A stretch of 64,000 nt of DNA from Hemerocallis citrina (taxonomy: Eukaryota; Streptophyta; Magnoliopsida; Asparagales; Asphodelaceae): contig CM030368.1 of the NCBI GenBank assembly GCA_017893485.1, positions 178,494,504 to 178,558,503 of the forward strand, read 5' to 3'. The translations under genes and the position numbers were made by a program. Within the stretch, counting starts at the first letter, position 1; each line of letters opens with the position of its first letter. Under the pieces are notes generated by a model, which was not told the DNA's origin, made no database searches, and worked only from the letters and a program-made list of their open reading frames with translations. Below, one piece after another: positions 12,228-22,560 of the stretch.

Positions 12228-12870
12228 GTATACTCATTCTTCTTATTTGCTTTGATTCTGTGTTTTTCAATTGTTCTTGGTCAATTTGCTATTGTTGATA
12301 TCATGGAAGGTAGAATGTTTGTTTCATGTTGCATTCTTAATTTCGGAGATAAACATTCCTACATTTGAACAACTTAGCAAGCAACTAATGGATATTTGTT
12401 TGTTTATATATTAGTTGAAATTACAAACAATTGTTCTGATATATCATATTATTGACACCTTTGAAATCATTCTATTAGCCTGTTAAAAAAAATCAAGGAT
12501 ATCATTCAGTTATTTTGGTCATATTGCAAGGAATACAATTTTTGGCTTTAATAATGAAAAATGCAAAACAATGTAGGCTACAAACATTATTTATTTCTTT
12601 ATATAAAAGTTATATTCCGAAGTGGGCAGTATTGATGCATTAGTAGTCCTTGGATGGATATGGAGAAGAGGAGTCAAATATTTTGTTGTCTTCATGTTCA
12701 CTGATACAATAATACATCGATTCGATTTTGTAAAGCCCATCCTGCAATTGAAAGGAGGAATATCAAGAGTAAGAATTAGTAACAACAAAACAAAACAAAA
12801 TGATAAAATATATAAATAAAATATATACATAAATAAATAAATAAATATATAATATATAAATAAAATTGCC
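12228..12870. other. hAT right arm before the subterminal repeats
   Basis: Mostly AT-rich. On minus, about 12750-12680 reads as an exon-like stretch after a TTCAATTGCAG acceptor (GLYKIESMYYCISEHEDN), protein unknown. At 12651-12671 there is a copy of the 21-bp end of the transposase reading frame found at 10827-10847. Confidence 0.4.
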
Positions 12871-12962
12871 TAACACCTAGCCGCTCAAGCTCCGCTTACA
12901 AGGCCTAGGCGCTAGGCACCCATCGGCCGCCCGACTACCGCTTAGCGACTTTTAGAACATTG

Positions 12963-12970
12963 GATGTAGG
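12963..12970. repeat. Right 8-bp target duplication of the hAT
   Basis: GATGTAGG, identical to 7035-7042. Confidence 0.9.
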
Positions 12971-13100
12971 AGATCTGAAGTTTGGAAGGAAACAATTGTG
13001 GGATTTTGGGTTTTAGGGTTCTAGGGCTTTTAGGTTTCGAGAGTTAAAGAAAGGGGGAATATAGATCTAAAGTGAAAGGGGAAGAAAAAGAGGGGGCCAC

Positions 13101-13108
13101 TATTTATA
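13101..13108 (-). promoter_or_regulatory. TATA box of the MULE transposase gene
   Basis: On minus the sequence reads GCATATAAATAGTGG, followed by a pyrimidine-rich leader running left to 12971. It lies at the inner edge of the right terminal repeat, which fits the known MuDR layout of promoters within terminal repeats. The hAT insertion at 12962 separates it from the coding region. Confidence 0.6.
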
Positions 13109-13111
13109 TGC

Positions 13112-13445
13112 AAAAAAATCATGCAACTGATGTCGCTATCCCTAACAATGACATCTGTAAGGAGAATGACGTTGTTGGGAATAACGACATCATCTATTAG
13201 ATTTTTTCACACTTGCATTTTTTCAAAATTACATACAGTACACAACTGAGAATAAGTTAACTGACACACGAAAACTTTTTTTTAGAGAAGCCACTATAGG
13301 AAACAACGACATAGAATTAACCTATGCCGTTATTTCTAATAACGATTAATGCTGACGTGTCCAAAACTGAATCAGTTAGGTAAATATTTTCGAAAGTGGG
13401 TCAGATTGGTCAATATTTTCAAAACGTGGGTCAGTACAGAAAAAT
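13112..13445. repeat. Right terminal repeat of the MULE
   Basis: It matches the right arm of the foldback element at 15640-16458, including GACGTGTCCAAAACTG and the GTGGGTCAG units. It is about 330 bp, a length usual for MULE ends. Confidence 0.65.
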
Positions 13446-13835
13446 ATCTAGAATTGTTTCCCGTACTAAGCCATTTTTCAAACTATTTCCCAATCAAAGA
13501 AACTTTCCAAACTATTTTCCTGAGTGAGACAGTCGATTCCATGTAAGCTTAAGCCGCAATTGGGAATTGCGGCTATAGATCTTTTGAAGCCATAGGTCCC
13601 AATTGCGACTTTTTTTTAATGCTGCAATTCCCAACTGCAGCAAGAGTGGAAAATCGAAAATAATTAAGACACAGAGAGCCAAGTGGTAGAGACTTAAAAC
13701 TTTTTTTAAAGCTTTTTTTTATGTTAAAAAGAGGTTGCACTAGTTAAAATAGATGTTGCGGTTCCCAATTGCTGCCTTGACTATATTGAGGTCGTAGTTC
13801 CCCTCAAGAGGGACCCCCCTTAGACCGAAGTTAAG
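13446..13835. repeat. Unclassified repeat with GCCGCAATT palindromes
   Basis: A near-perfect 21-bp palindrome lies at 13553-13573. Degenerate copies (CCCAATTGC, GCTGCAATTCCCAACTGC) occur up to 13790 in both orientations. It could be a worn MITE. No gene is visible. Confidence 0.45.
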
Positions 13836-14557
13836 TATATATAGCTCCTCTTTATCTCTCTCCACTCTCTCCTTCACTCTGAAAACCAAATCCCCAAAAA
13901 CCCTAGATCCCCAATCTCCCCAACTATAGCCTCTCCTCTTCTTTGTCAAATCTCTTTCAAAAATTCAAGCTTCGCATTTCCCCTCTTTCCCTCCACTTGG
14001 ATCTCTCTAATCTCGAAGCCCTAATTCCTTGAGATTTCCTCTAATTTCAACTCTCTCTCCAAATAAAAATACAAACTCAGGAGCTTCAAAGAGGTCGCTA
14101 GCATCCTCCACACTCATCTTCGACATCATCTACGTCGTCATCTTCCGCCGTCAAGTTTCGTAATTTTTCAAGGTAATTACAAATCCGAAATTACGAGTAG
14201 TGTATGTATGTTGTGTTTGTGATTGGATTGATTTGAGTAATGTACTAAGAATTGTATACTGCCATATACCATATTAATCGACTAATATTTTTAATACTAT
14301 ATTGCAGTGTCATATTAACGTGTTGACCCTGGAGTAGTACTAGTATGCTCCGAGTGAGTAATATGTTTTGGATATTATAATACATTTTTTCATGTACTGA
14401 TGTGAATTTTTGCAAGTGTACAAAATCGCAACAAGTAGTATAGTTAAGTGAAAAGAGTGTCGAACCCACAGGGACTAATTATTTTACTGAGTACTGAATT
14501 TACTAGATAAACTACTATTTGGAAAATAAAAATTCAATAAAGAAAACAACTAAATTA

Positions 14558-14899
14558 GGGATAATTGCGTATAAAATCACGACCTTTTTATGAGTTGCAA
14601 ATAAAACTCCACTTTTTCAATATTGCAAATTAAATCATCACCTTTTCTAAACATTGCAAATTAAATCATTAGCCGATGTATAAATCATTAGCCGATGTAG
14701 GTTTTGGGATATGTATGGGATCCCTTGCATCCATGCTCGTTCAGCCAGACATATCCCAGACAAGCATGTATGGCTGAACAGCCCGTAATGATTTAATTTG
14801 CAATGTTTAGAAAAGGTGATGATTTAATTTGCAATATTGAAAAAGTGGGGTTTTATTTGCAACTCATAAAAAGGTCGTGATTTTATACGCAATTTACCC
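14558..14899. mobile_element. MITE with long inverted repeats
   Basis: A 342-bp element whose arms (about 14558-14675 and 14785-14899) are near-perfect inverted copies starting GGG(A)TAAATTGCGTATAAAATC-like. It is flanked by the direct repeat TAAATTA (14551-14557 and 14900-14906). The centre is a short unrelated spacer. There is no coding capacity. The superfamily is not settled because the target duplication looks like 7 bp in an AT-rich site. Confidence 0.8.
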
Positions 14900-15639
14900 T
14901 AAATTAAATTAATCTAAAGAACTAACTAAATTAATTAAGAAGTGCGGAATCTGATATTTTTGTGATCTGTTAATGGCAAAATTAATTATAGGATTTTTGA
15001 CTTCACCTAGTTAATCCCACACAATTTATAATTGCATGTGAATAAAAAAATTATTTTTCCAAGTTGTAGACCAAAATCCCAAAATTATTCAATATTCTCT
15101 TTCAAGCAATATAAAAATTATTCTCAACTAATTATTTGTCATAGTTCATGCACAAATTACTAATTGAAAATTCATTAAGATCTATGAATTTCTTAATGGT
15201 CACATTAGCAGTAGTTCGCTCTTGTAACGGTATTTAATTTTATTAATCACAAATTACCAGTTCGGTCTCTCCATGATTTAATGGATCATACAAAAGTCGA
15301 TCAACCAATTATAAGCATTAAGAACAAAAATCAAATACACAACCATAGAAAAATAAAAAAATAATATGGAATTAAAATTGTGTTCTCAAAATTTGGCTAC
15401 ATCAAAGCCCTAAAAAAAAATTTAGTTCACAATAAAAATATTGCAACTAAAAAATATTGTTTGGGATTGCATAATAAAAAAATTAGAGAAAGAAAAGAGA
15501 TACAAAAAGAACTGATTTTGTAAAAAAAATTGCAAACCGAAGACGACAAACAACACTTCTCTTTCTCTTTCCTTCTCTGTCCCGTTCTGTCTCGATTTCC
15601 GCGCACCACGTCACACAGAAAAGCAAGTCTCACCCGAAA

Positions 15640-16458
15640 ATTTTGCCATACTGACCCACTTTTTGAAAATATTTGGCGCTCTGACCCACTTTCGAAAACA
15701 ATTAGCAAACTGACCCAGTTTTGGACACGTCAGCAAAAACCGTTATTGGGAAAAACGGCATAGGTTATTTACATGCCGTTTATCCCAATAACGACATCTA
15801 TATTTAAAAAAAAGTGTCATGCCGTTATTTGGAGTAACGACACAGGTTATTTTGTTTTTCGACAGCCTGTAGTCTCCATTTATAGAAAAAAAATGCAAGT
15901 GTGAAAACCTTATAACAGATACCGTTATTGGAAATAACGGCATTCTCAATACTGATGCCGTTATTTGGAATAACGACAACAGTTATAATTTTTTTAAATA
16001 ATAAAGTAACTTATTATTCATCCTCTCTGATGAATAAGTTAATTTTTTTATAGAAAAATAACTTATTATTCATCATCTCTGATGAATAAGTTAATTTTTT
16101 ATAAAAAAAAATTTATAACTGATGTCGTATTCCAAATAACGGCATCAGTATTGAGAATGCCGTTATTTGAAATAACGGCATCTGTTATAAGGTTTTCACA
16201 CTTACAATTTTTTCTCTAAATGGAGACTACAAGCTGTCGAAAAACAAAATAACCTATACCGTTACTCCAAATAACGGTATGACACTTTTTTTAAATATAG
16301 ATACCGTTATTGAGAAAAATGGCATGTAAATAACCTATAACGTTTTTTCCAATAACGGTTTTTGCTGACGTGTCCAAAACTGGGTCAGTTCGTTAATTAT
16401 TTTCAAAAGTGGGTCAGAGCGCCAAATATTTTCAAAAAGTGGGTCAGTACGGCAAAAA
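15640..16458. mobile_element. Foldback element related to the MULE terminal repeat
   Basis: Two arms of about 390 bp are inverted copies of one another (roughly 90% by eye) around an AT-rich centre near 16010-16100 that itself repeats TAACTTATTATTCATC. The outer 100 bp carry CTGACCCACTTTTTGAAAA units and GGACACGTCAGC. The same sequence, in one orientation, forms the right end of the MULE at 13112-13445. Flanks GTCTCACCC and GTCTCTCTC could be a worn 9-bp Mutator target duplication (7 of 9). It has no genes and would be moved by a MULE transposase in trans. Confidence 0.75.
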
Positions 16459-17245
16459 GTTCGTCTCTCTCCTGATCTCTCTTTTCGTTTTGTTTTGTCG
16501 TTTCCTTTTAACTTTTTTTCTTTTTCTAAATTCACGCTGCCCCCACCCTGTAGCCACCAACTACCTCTCTTTTCCTTCACGCCACCCAGCCCAAAACCAA
16601 AGCCACCTCTCTGTCTTTTATATAGGGGTAGGTGTAGGTTTAATATAATTAGGGTTTAGTTTAAATTAGATTAGGATTAGGATAGTTAATTAGGATTAGT
16701 TAATATTATTAGATGATTAATTAATTAATTTAAAAATTAATAGATCAAAATTAATCTATTAAAATTTCAAACTAATTAAAAAATTGACCCTAATTTAATT
16801 CCACTCAACTTTGAATTCTATTACAAAATTTCATTCTACCCCTACTTGACCGAAATTTTTTTTATAGATTCTTCCATGGGCCAATTTGTAAACACACGCA
16901 TTTGAGTGCTTAAATTTTGAAATCTACAACCTTGTTTTCTTTCATGATTTCACTAAAAACGCCCATCTTTACACTTATCCATCTCATTCCTACAAAAATA
17001 AACAAATAAATAATATTGAGTAGAAATAAGATAAATGTTAAAGAAATCAACGAGAACTTGCAATTTCAATGCATAAAAGAATAATAAAAATTCTCTATAA
17101 ATTGTACTAATCATGTATTTTCCTAAAAACTATATGTTTTTGTAGGACAATATAGATGTGGCTGCTAGTACAGATGTCCGACGACCCTCGACTAGTACTG
17201 GTCAGCCATCTACTAGTGGTTGACCATTTACTAGTGGAAGACCAT

Positions 17246-17541
17246 TGATGTGGGTAAAAATCTAAGCTAATTAGGGCCATGCGATTCTTGCATGAATCTC
17301 GAGTTTCCTAAGGGCAAAAAATCTCACAGCAGCTACAAGCCCATGATCAGCTCACGGGCAGCCCACAGGCCCACCATCTTGGATCAACCCACAAGGGGGG
17401 TTGACTTGCAGCCCAATTTGTGGAGATTGACTTGTCAACTATGGCTGCCAATCAAATTCCCCAAAATTAGATAATAACTAATTAGATCCATTGATTTGGA
17501 GGATCTTCCAAATCAGTTAGGGAATCTTCCCAATAACTGCT
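17246..17541 (+). repeat. 5' LTR fragment of the Tat element
   Basis: It aligns with 39926-40029 plus 41052-41074 (TGTGGGTAAAAA..., ATTCTCGAG-type, CCCAYGATCAGCTCAYGGGC). The 3' part of the LTR, the primer site and the start of gag are missing. A deletion joins the LTR to gag near 17540. Confidence 0.7.
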
Positions 17542-18250
17542 CTCCTTCAAGCCTATCCCTCCTCCATTACCACTTCTTCTCGCACTTCGTGACTAGCCGC
17601 AATGCTGAAAAAATGAGTGCCTCCCTACTAGATTTGAAGCAGAAAGACGGAGAGTCGCTCCAGGACTTCGTCAAGAGGTTTACAGTGATGGCTAGGTCCA
17701 TCCCCCCACTTAATGCTGAGGTTGCAGCCGCTGCCTTCAGGCACAACGTCCGACACGACCTCTTGAAGACCTCCCTTACTAAGAAGCCTCAGATTTCTCC
17801 GACCTCCTCATCTAAAGATAGAAGTATATCCGAGCCGAGGAGGCCCTCCATCCTTGGGGGGGGGGGGGGGGGGATGGGTAGGTGGGGCAAGGAATCCTCA
17901 CCGAAAGTGAAAAGGAAGATTGACAGCACCAAGGCTCCCATGAAGTCTTAAAAGGATGCCTCCGGTTAGAGGCATCCTCCCCCCGCGTCTCGGTTCGAGA
18001 AATTCACCCTGCTCTATGCAAGCGTCTTGTAATACTCATGGAAGTGGAGGAAGAGTGGCTTATCTGACACCCCTCTCAAATGAATACCCTCGAAAGAAGA
18101 GGGATAAAAAGTTTTGGAGTCATTTTAACTGAGACCACAGGTATAACTGACAACTATCGTGCCCTAAAAGATGAGATTGAAGCCTTGATCCGTCGAGGCT
18201 ACCTATCAAAATTTACTTAGAATGACAAAGCGGTTCCTCCCTCCGTCTGA
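17542..18250 (+). pseudogene. Tat gag fragment, degenerate
   Basis: The frame 17565-17810 encodes a retrotransposon gag core: FFSHFVTSRNAEKMSASLLD, then LKQKDGESLQDFVKRF and an RHDLLKTSL tail. This is the usual spacing of the gag capsid domain that packages element RNA. A run of about 18 G (17856-17873) follows. The rest, up to a degraded stretch reading IEALIRRGYLSKF at about 18170-18210, has several stops. No CCHC zinc knuckle can be recognised with confidence. The N terminus is lost at the LTR-gag junction. Confidence 0.7.
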
Positions 18251-18419
18251 GGACCCAATAAGCATCAGAAAAAGGAGCCCAAGTCACAAGAGTCAAGGCA
18301 GATGGCAGTTTTACATTCCATACATGGTGGACCCATAGGGGGAGAATCCAACTCCTCAAAGAAAGCGTTCGTCTGAGAGGTGAACTCGGTGTGAAACTGC
18401 CCTCCTCCCAGAAGTCCAA

Positions 18420-19824
18420 GGATGCTCGTATCATTTTTAGATGAAGATCTGGAGGGTGTGCGCACATCCTATTGCAATGCCCTGGTGATCAGCCTCTGCA
18501 TAGCAAACCATAAGGTTTGCTACATCCTAGTTAATAATGGCAGTTCCGTCAACATCTTCTTTCTGGAAGCCTTTGAGATTCTGAAACTCTTCCGGTACAG
18601 GCTAAAGCCGAATGGTTATGCTCTCCATTATTTTTTCTGGGGCCCCAGTTCAGGTTGAATGAATCATCACCCTTGACGTGATCGCAGGGAAGTCCCCTGC
18701 AATCCGAACCGAATCCATGGACTTTATGGTGTTCAATGTTAAAGCCTCCTACAAATCCATCTTTGGGCTCCCCGGATTAGCATCTCTTCAGGCCCTCGCC
18801 TCAACCTATCACATGAAAATGAAGTTTCCTACAGAATGGGGGTCAGAGTGGTTAAGAGCAACTAAGATGCAACTAGGGCATGCTGCATTACAATAGTGGA
18901 GGGCTCGGTCCTTCCCTTCGACGCAGTAGAGCTCCCCTAGAAAAGGAGTCTGATCGGCTCTAAACCCGTCGATGATTTAGAGGAAGTCCCCTTTCGGAGG
19001 AAGATGAAGCAAAGAAGTTCCAAGTGAGTAAAGTCCTTCATCCCGAGCTCAAGGAGAGGATCATTGATTGCATTCGAACGAATTGAGATCTTTTTGCTTG
19101 GACAGCCTCTGACATGCCAGGCATTTAAGAGGATTTGATAATGCACAAATTGAGCATCAATCCCAATGTCAAATCCATGCAACAGGAGCTCCCAAAATTT
19201 GCCGCCGACAGCAACATGATGTGAAAGAAGAGGTTGACAAACTCCTAGCCACACACTTCATACATGAGGATGGCTGGCTAACGTAGTGATGGTCAAAAAA
19301 GATAGCAGCAAATGGAGAATATGCATCGACTTCACCAATCTTGACAAGGCATGTTCGAAGGACCCTTTCCCTCTCCCAAGCATCGATGCCTTGATAGACG
19401 CCACATCCAGACATGAATTCTTTAGCTTCATGGACGTGTTATCAGGGTACAACCAGATTTGGATGTTTCCCCCATATATCCCCAAGACTTCCTTTTATAC
19501 CGACTATGAACTATATTGTTACAGAGTCATGCCCTTTGGGCTAAAGAACGCAGGTTCTACCTATCAGTGATTGGTTAATAAAGTTTTTAAGGAGAAGATA
19601 TGCCGAAATATGGAGTTCTACGTTGACGACAAGCTTGTCAACGGCCTCGAGCGGGAAGATCTTATCAAAGAATTTGAAGAAGATTTCGGCATCGTGAGAA
19701 GGAACAACATGAGGTTGAACCCCTCCAAATGCGCCTTCGGCATATCCTCAGGGAAGTTTCTAGGATTCATGGTCAGAGGGGAATAGAGGCCAACCCAGAG
19801 AAGATTGAAGCCATCATCGACATA
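18420..19824 (+). pseudogene. Tat protease and reverse transcriptase, degenerate
   Basis: A protease-like segment (18420-18650) has VNNGSSVNIFF in place of the aspartic protease motif V-D-x-G-S-S, so the catalytic Asp is changed to Asn. RT follows in two frames: 19286-19570 with MVKKDSSKWRICIDFTNLDK, FMDVLSGYNQI and CYRVMPFGLKNAGSTYQ, then after a stop 19571-19786 with the polymerase box FYVDDKLV and GFMVRG. The stop lies at about 19568. Stops are frequent between 18650 and 19280. The reading frame runs into the solo LTR at 19825 and resumes at 22561. Confidence 0.8.
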
Positions 19825-22560
19825 TGTAACGACCTGAATTTTATACACTGAAAAAATTTATGACACATCCAGAATCTTTTACTTCAATTGAGTACATAAA
19901 CATAATATAATATACAAAACGCAGAAATCTTACTACAAGTCCAAACTACTTGGATTGATAAGATGACGGGTTCAGGATGTCGCACTTCTATGCTAACATC
20001 GCAGGCACCCTTACCTGTAAAACCATAACTTGTGGGATCATCAGCTTATGAGGCCGACAGTAAAAATCCCAACAACTTCAACTAACTCCAAAAACACAGG
20101 ATAATAAAAAGAGAAAAAAACTTGAATCAATATATATGTTAAACGTAACTGAAAAATAGACAATTATATAATGTCGTATGAGTGAGTGTGGAACTAATTT
20201 ACTAGAGTGCCAAATATATACTTACTATGTGAACATGCACAATTCAAATATGCTTATCTAATGCATGCTTGTTTGAAATGATATGTTGCATATACAACAT
20301 AGTTTTCGAATACAAGCTACTAGCGTTTCTCCTCATTATAGAGTTCAATCCCTCACTATGCAAACATATTCATATAATGTACTATATTTCTGATATTTAT
20401 CTAGTGACTAGTAAGGTTGCAGTACCTGCGGTCCTTCTCCGCTCTAGACCATGGCTTGAACCCTGCGGTCTTTCTCTGCTCCAGACCATAGCCCGAACCT
20501 TGGGGCCCATCTCCATTACTGATGTCGGATTGTGGTCTTCAGCTCCGCTCGAACCCTGCGGTCTCTCTCCACTCCCGAACAGACTTGTGGTCATTCCATT
20601 CTACTAGGACCCTGCGGTCATTCTTTACTCCCCGAACCTGGACATTCCACTATGCTATGACCATGCAGTTTTTCTCCGCTCATGGACCGCACCAAAAAGT
20701 TATTACGAATAAAAAGGCGACCTTGTAGGACTTCCTCTGCTCCACCGAAAGAACATCGACGATCACTTAAGGGTCCATCCCCTAAGTTCCGACAGGAGTC
20801 TACGACCTATACATCCACCTTCCGTTCTTAATACTAGATCCCAGAAATTAAGAGTCGAGACAACGCATTACGTGTCCCCTTAATAGATGAATACAACTCC
20901 CAACTAGTTCACATTCTTCCAATCATTAACAACACTACCTAGAGCTAGTGCCACCCTACTAGACTTATGCCAACAAAGCTAGCGGTCACTTGCCGGTAAT
21001 TAAGCATTATTGAAACTCTAGAACTTACACTTCAATTTCTGGAGTTAACCACGAACTACATTTTCAAACAACAACCTAATCATTTGCTAATGAGAGTAAT
21101 GAGATTAATGGTACTAATCACCCATGAATGTCTAGATCAAATTATATACTGGACTACACTAATATGCATAATATCCAGTCTATATGCATTTATACATATA
21201 TGCATCCCACAAAATCTTGCACAACACATGGTTTCGCAACTTATTGAGATTACACTAATATTCGATTTAGCTCTATTACACTAACTTAACTTATGCACAA
21301 AACTTGAAAAGTACTCCAACGTGTAATCACGTGTAAGTCGAACTCCCAGGATATTGGACCATTCCAGCCTACTCCTAGCCCACACACATGGATTTATCGG
21401 GCGTATCCTCAGTTGCGAACCCTAACGAATTGATCTTCTGTTACTATGGACCTTACCGGCCTACTCCTTTCCTACACATGTGGATTAACCCGGCGTATCC
21501 TCGGTCCCATATATAGAATTCACCGTTTAAATATTCAACTCAGTCTTTGGACAATAACATAGTAGTCTTGCAAAAATTACATAAATTCAAACATTTGTCA
21601 GAAAAATGAATTTTTTAGTTCCATATGAAACCTAAATGAGTCTACTACAATATTCTAGTTAAGTACACCTAAATTTAAGTCCATTATTTTATCTAAATTT
21701 ATATGCACAACAGTAGGTTCAGATTCAAGAATGCAGCTCTTGCTACTTATAAAAATCATCGAAAATCTTACACTTCATGAAAATTTGATTTCTTAGACTC
21801 AAAATAAAGATTAACAAATATAATTAAAATTCTTAGTTTTGAATTCCCTCAAAATTCTACATATAATAGGGTTTAAATGGTTAGAAACTAGAAGGTGTAC
21901 AAATTTTCAGTTTCAAGGCAAAATTGTCAACCAGTCCTAAGTTCAGATTTTTAAAAAATACTGAACGATATTCAAACCTCATGAAACTCTGTAAACCTAT
22001 TATAGACATATAATTCATTTACATATAAAAGGTTCAGCTTCAAATTCCATATATTTGGAAAGAAACTAATTTTTGGAAGTAAGCATGATATTCAAGATAG
22101 AATTATAGAATAGGTCATGTTTCTGTTTTTAATCAAGAATGAGTTTGGATTTATTTGAAATACCAAATGACATTCAAAAATCATGAAAATTTGTGGTTTA
22201 TAGACATATACGGGATATACATATAAAAATTTCAGCTTTAGACTCCATCCAGATAAAGAGAAATGATATTCTAAAGTCCAAAGTTCATGACAAAAACTAT
22301 AATATATTTTCTAGTTAACCTTACCATAATTTCACACAATTAAATGAAAAAAATTCACACTTTATGTCTGATTGCTCCATATATAGTTCCTTGAATCGCA
22401 TTTTCTAAACGAACAAGAGCCAATCTGAATTGATCTTATAACAGATTTGCTACAGAACAAATAAATTTATTTTTCAAGTGATTCATATCATTATACGCAA
22501 TTGTACAAACTATGCGTGCAAGGGCAAAATTTTCATAACTCAAATTTGCGGGGTGTTACA
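19825..22560 (-). mobile_element. Family-A solo LTR inserted in the Tat pol gene
   Basis: It starts TGTAACGACC and ends GCGGGGTGTTACA, with flanks ACATA (19820-19824) and ACATG (22561-22565), a 5-bp duplication with one mismatch. Removing it joins the Tat reading frame (KIEAIIDM to SPPTNVKEVQ). It is colinear with the solo LTR at 33242-35880 and inverted relative to 1-3702. It contains short repeats with the core CCCTGCGGTC (20420-20680) and a duplicated CCTACTCCTAGCCCACACA-type unit (21361-21510). Strand is inferred by comparison with the TATA-bearing copy at 1-3702. Confidence 0.85.
20420..20680. repeat. CCTGCGGTC minisatellite in family-A LTR
   Basis: Several imperfect units of about 40-60 bp share AACCCTGCGGTCTTTCTC. 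They are absent from the copy at 33242-35880 and thus specific to this insertion or lost there. Confidence 0.65.

Larger units (their letters stand above)
7043..12962 (+). mobile_element. hAT DNA transposon carrying host-gene fragments
   Basis: A 5920-bp element lies between perfect 8-bp duplications (GATGTAGG). Its ends are short inverted repeats sharing TGTTCTAAAA (left AAGTGTTCTAAAAAGCGG; right, read inward, CAATGTTCTAAAAGTCGC). Subterminal CTAGGCG-type motifs crowd both ends (7060-7215 and 12870-12950), as in many plant hATs. Inside are a GC-rich leader, a plus-strand transposase relic (8414-10859) and stretches that look like exons of unrelated cellular genes (8034-8205 on minus, 12149-12227 on plus, near 12680-12750 on minus). 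It landed in the leader of the MULE transposase, so it is younger than the MULE. Confidence 0.92.
3703..13445 (-). mobile_element. Mutator-like (MULE) DNA transposon, decayed, carrying a nested hAT
   Basis: A minus-strand MuDR-type transposase relic (4200-6834) is flanked by subterminal repeats of the motif GTCGTTATTSGGAATAACGAC (left 3740-3960, right 13115-13345). The right end (13112-13445) is a long terminal repeat. It shares its sequence, including the outer GTGGGTCAG units, with the arms of the foldback element at 15640-16458. The left outer terminus is not visible: the sequence stops against the family-A LTR at 3702, so the LTR probably inserted in or cut the left terminal repeat. I could not identify the 9-bp target duplication expected for this superfamily. 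Confidence 0.7.
14398..17113. mobile_element. Solo LTR in an intron, carrying a MITE and a foldback element
   Basis: It begins TGATGTG and ends ACTAATCA, giving the inverted ends TGAT...ATCA. Flanks are TGTAC (14393-14397) and TGTAT (17114-17118), a 5-bp target duplication with one mismatch. No internal genes or second LTR are present. Removing it restores a short GT-AG intron. It begins with TTTTTGCAAGTGTACAAAATCG, a motif related (reverse complement) to 44690-44760. Without its two insertions it is about 1.5 kb. Confidence 0.65.
13836..17245 (+). pseudogene. 5' end of an unidentified spliced gene, interrupted
   Basis: A TATA box (13836-13843) precedes a pyrimidine-rich leader (about 13870-14172) ending in AAG/GTAATTAC. 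A short exon (14308-14351) follows TTGCAG and ends CTCCGA/GTGAGT. The third exon begins at 17146 after TTTTTGTAG. From the ATG near 14343 the reading frame runs through the splice to a serine/threonine-rich stretch (RRPSTSTGQPSTSG) with one in-frame TGA at about 17220. The second intron is about 80 bp once the solo LTR is removed. The gene is then cut by the Tat element at 17246. The downstream part is not recovered, so its identity is unknown. The start resembles that of the PMD gene at 46206, but this is only an inference. Confidence 0.5.
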
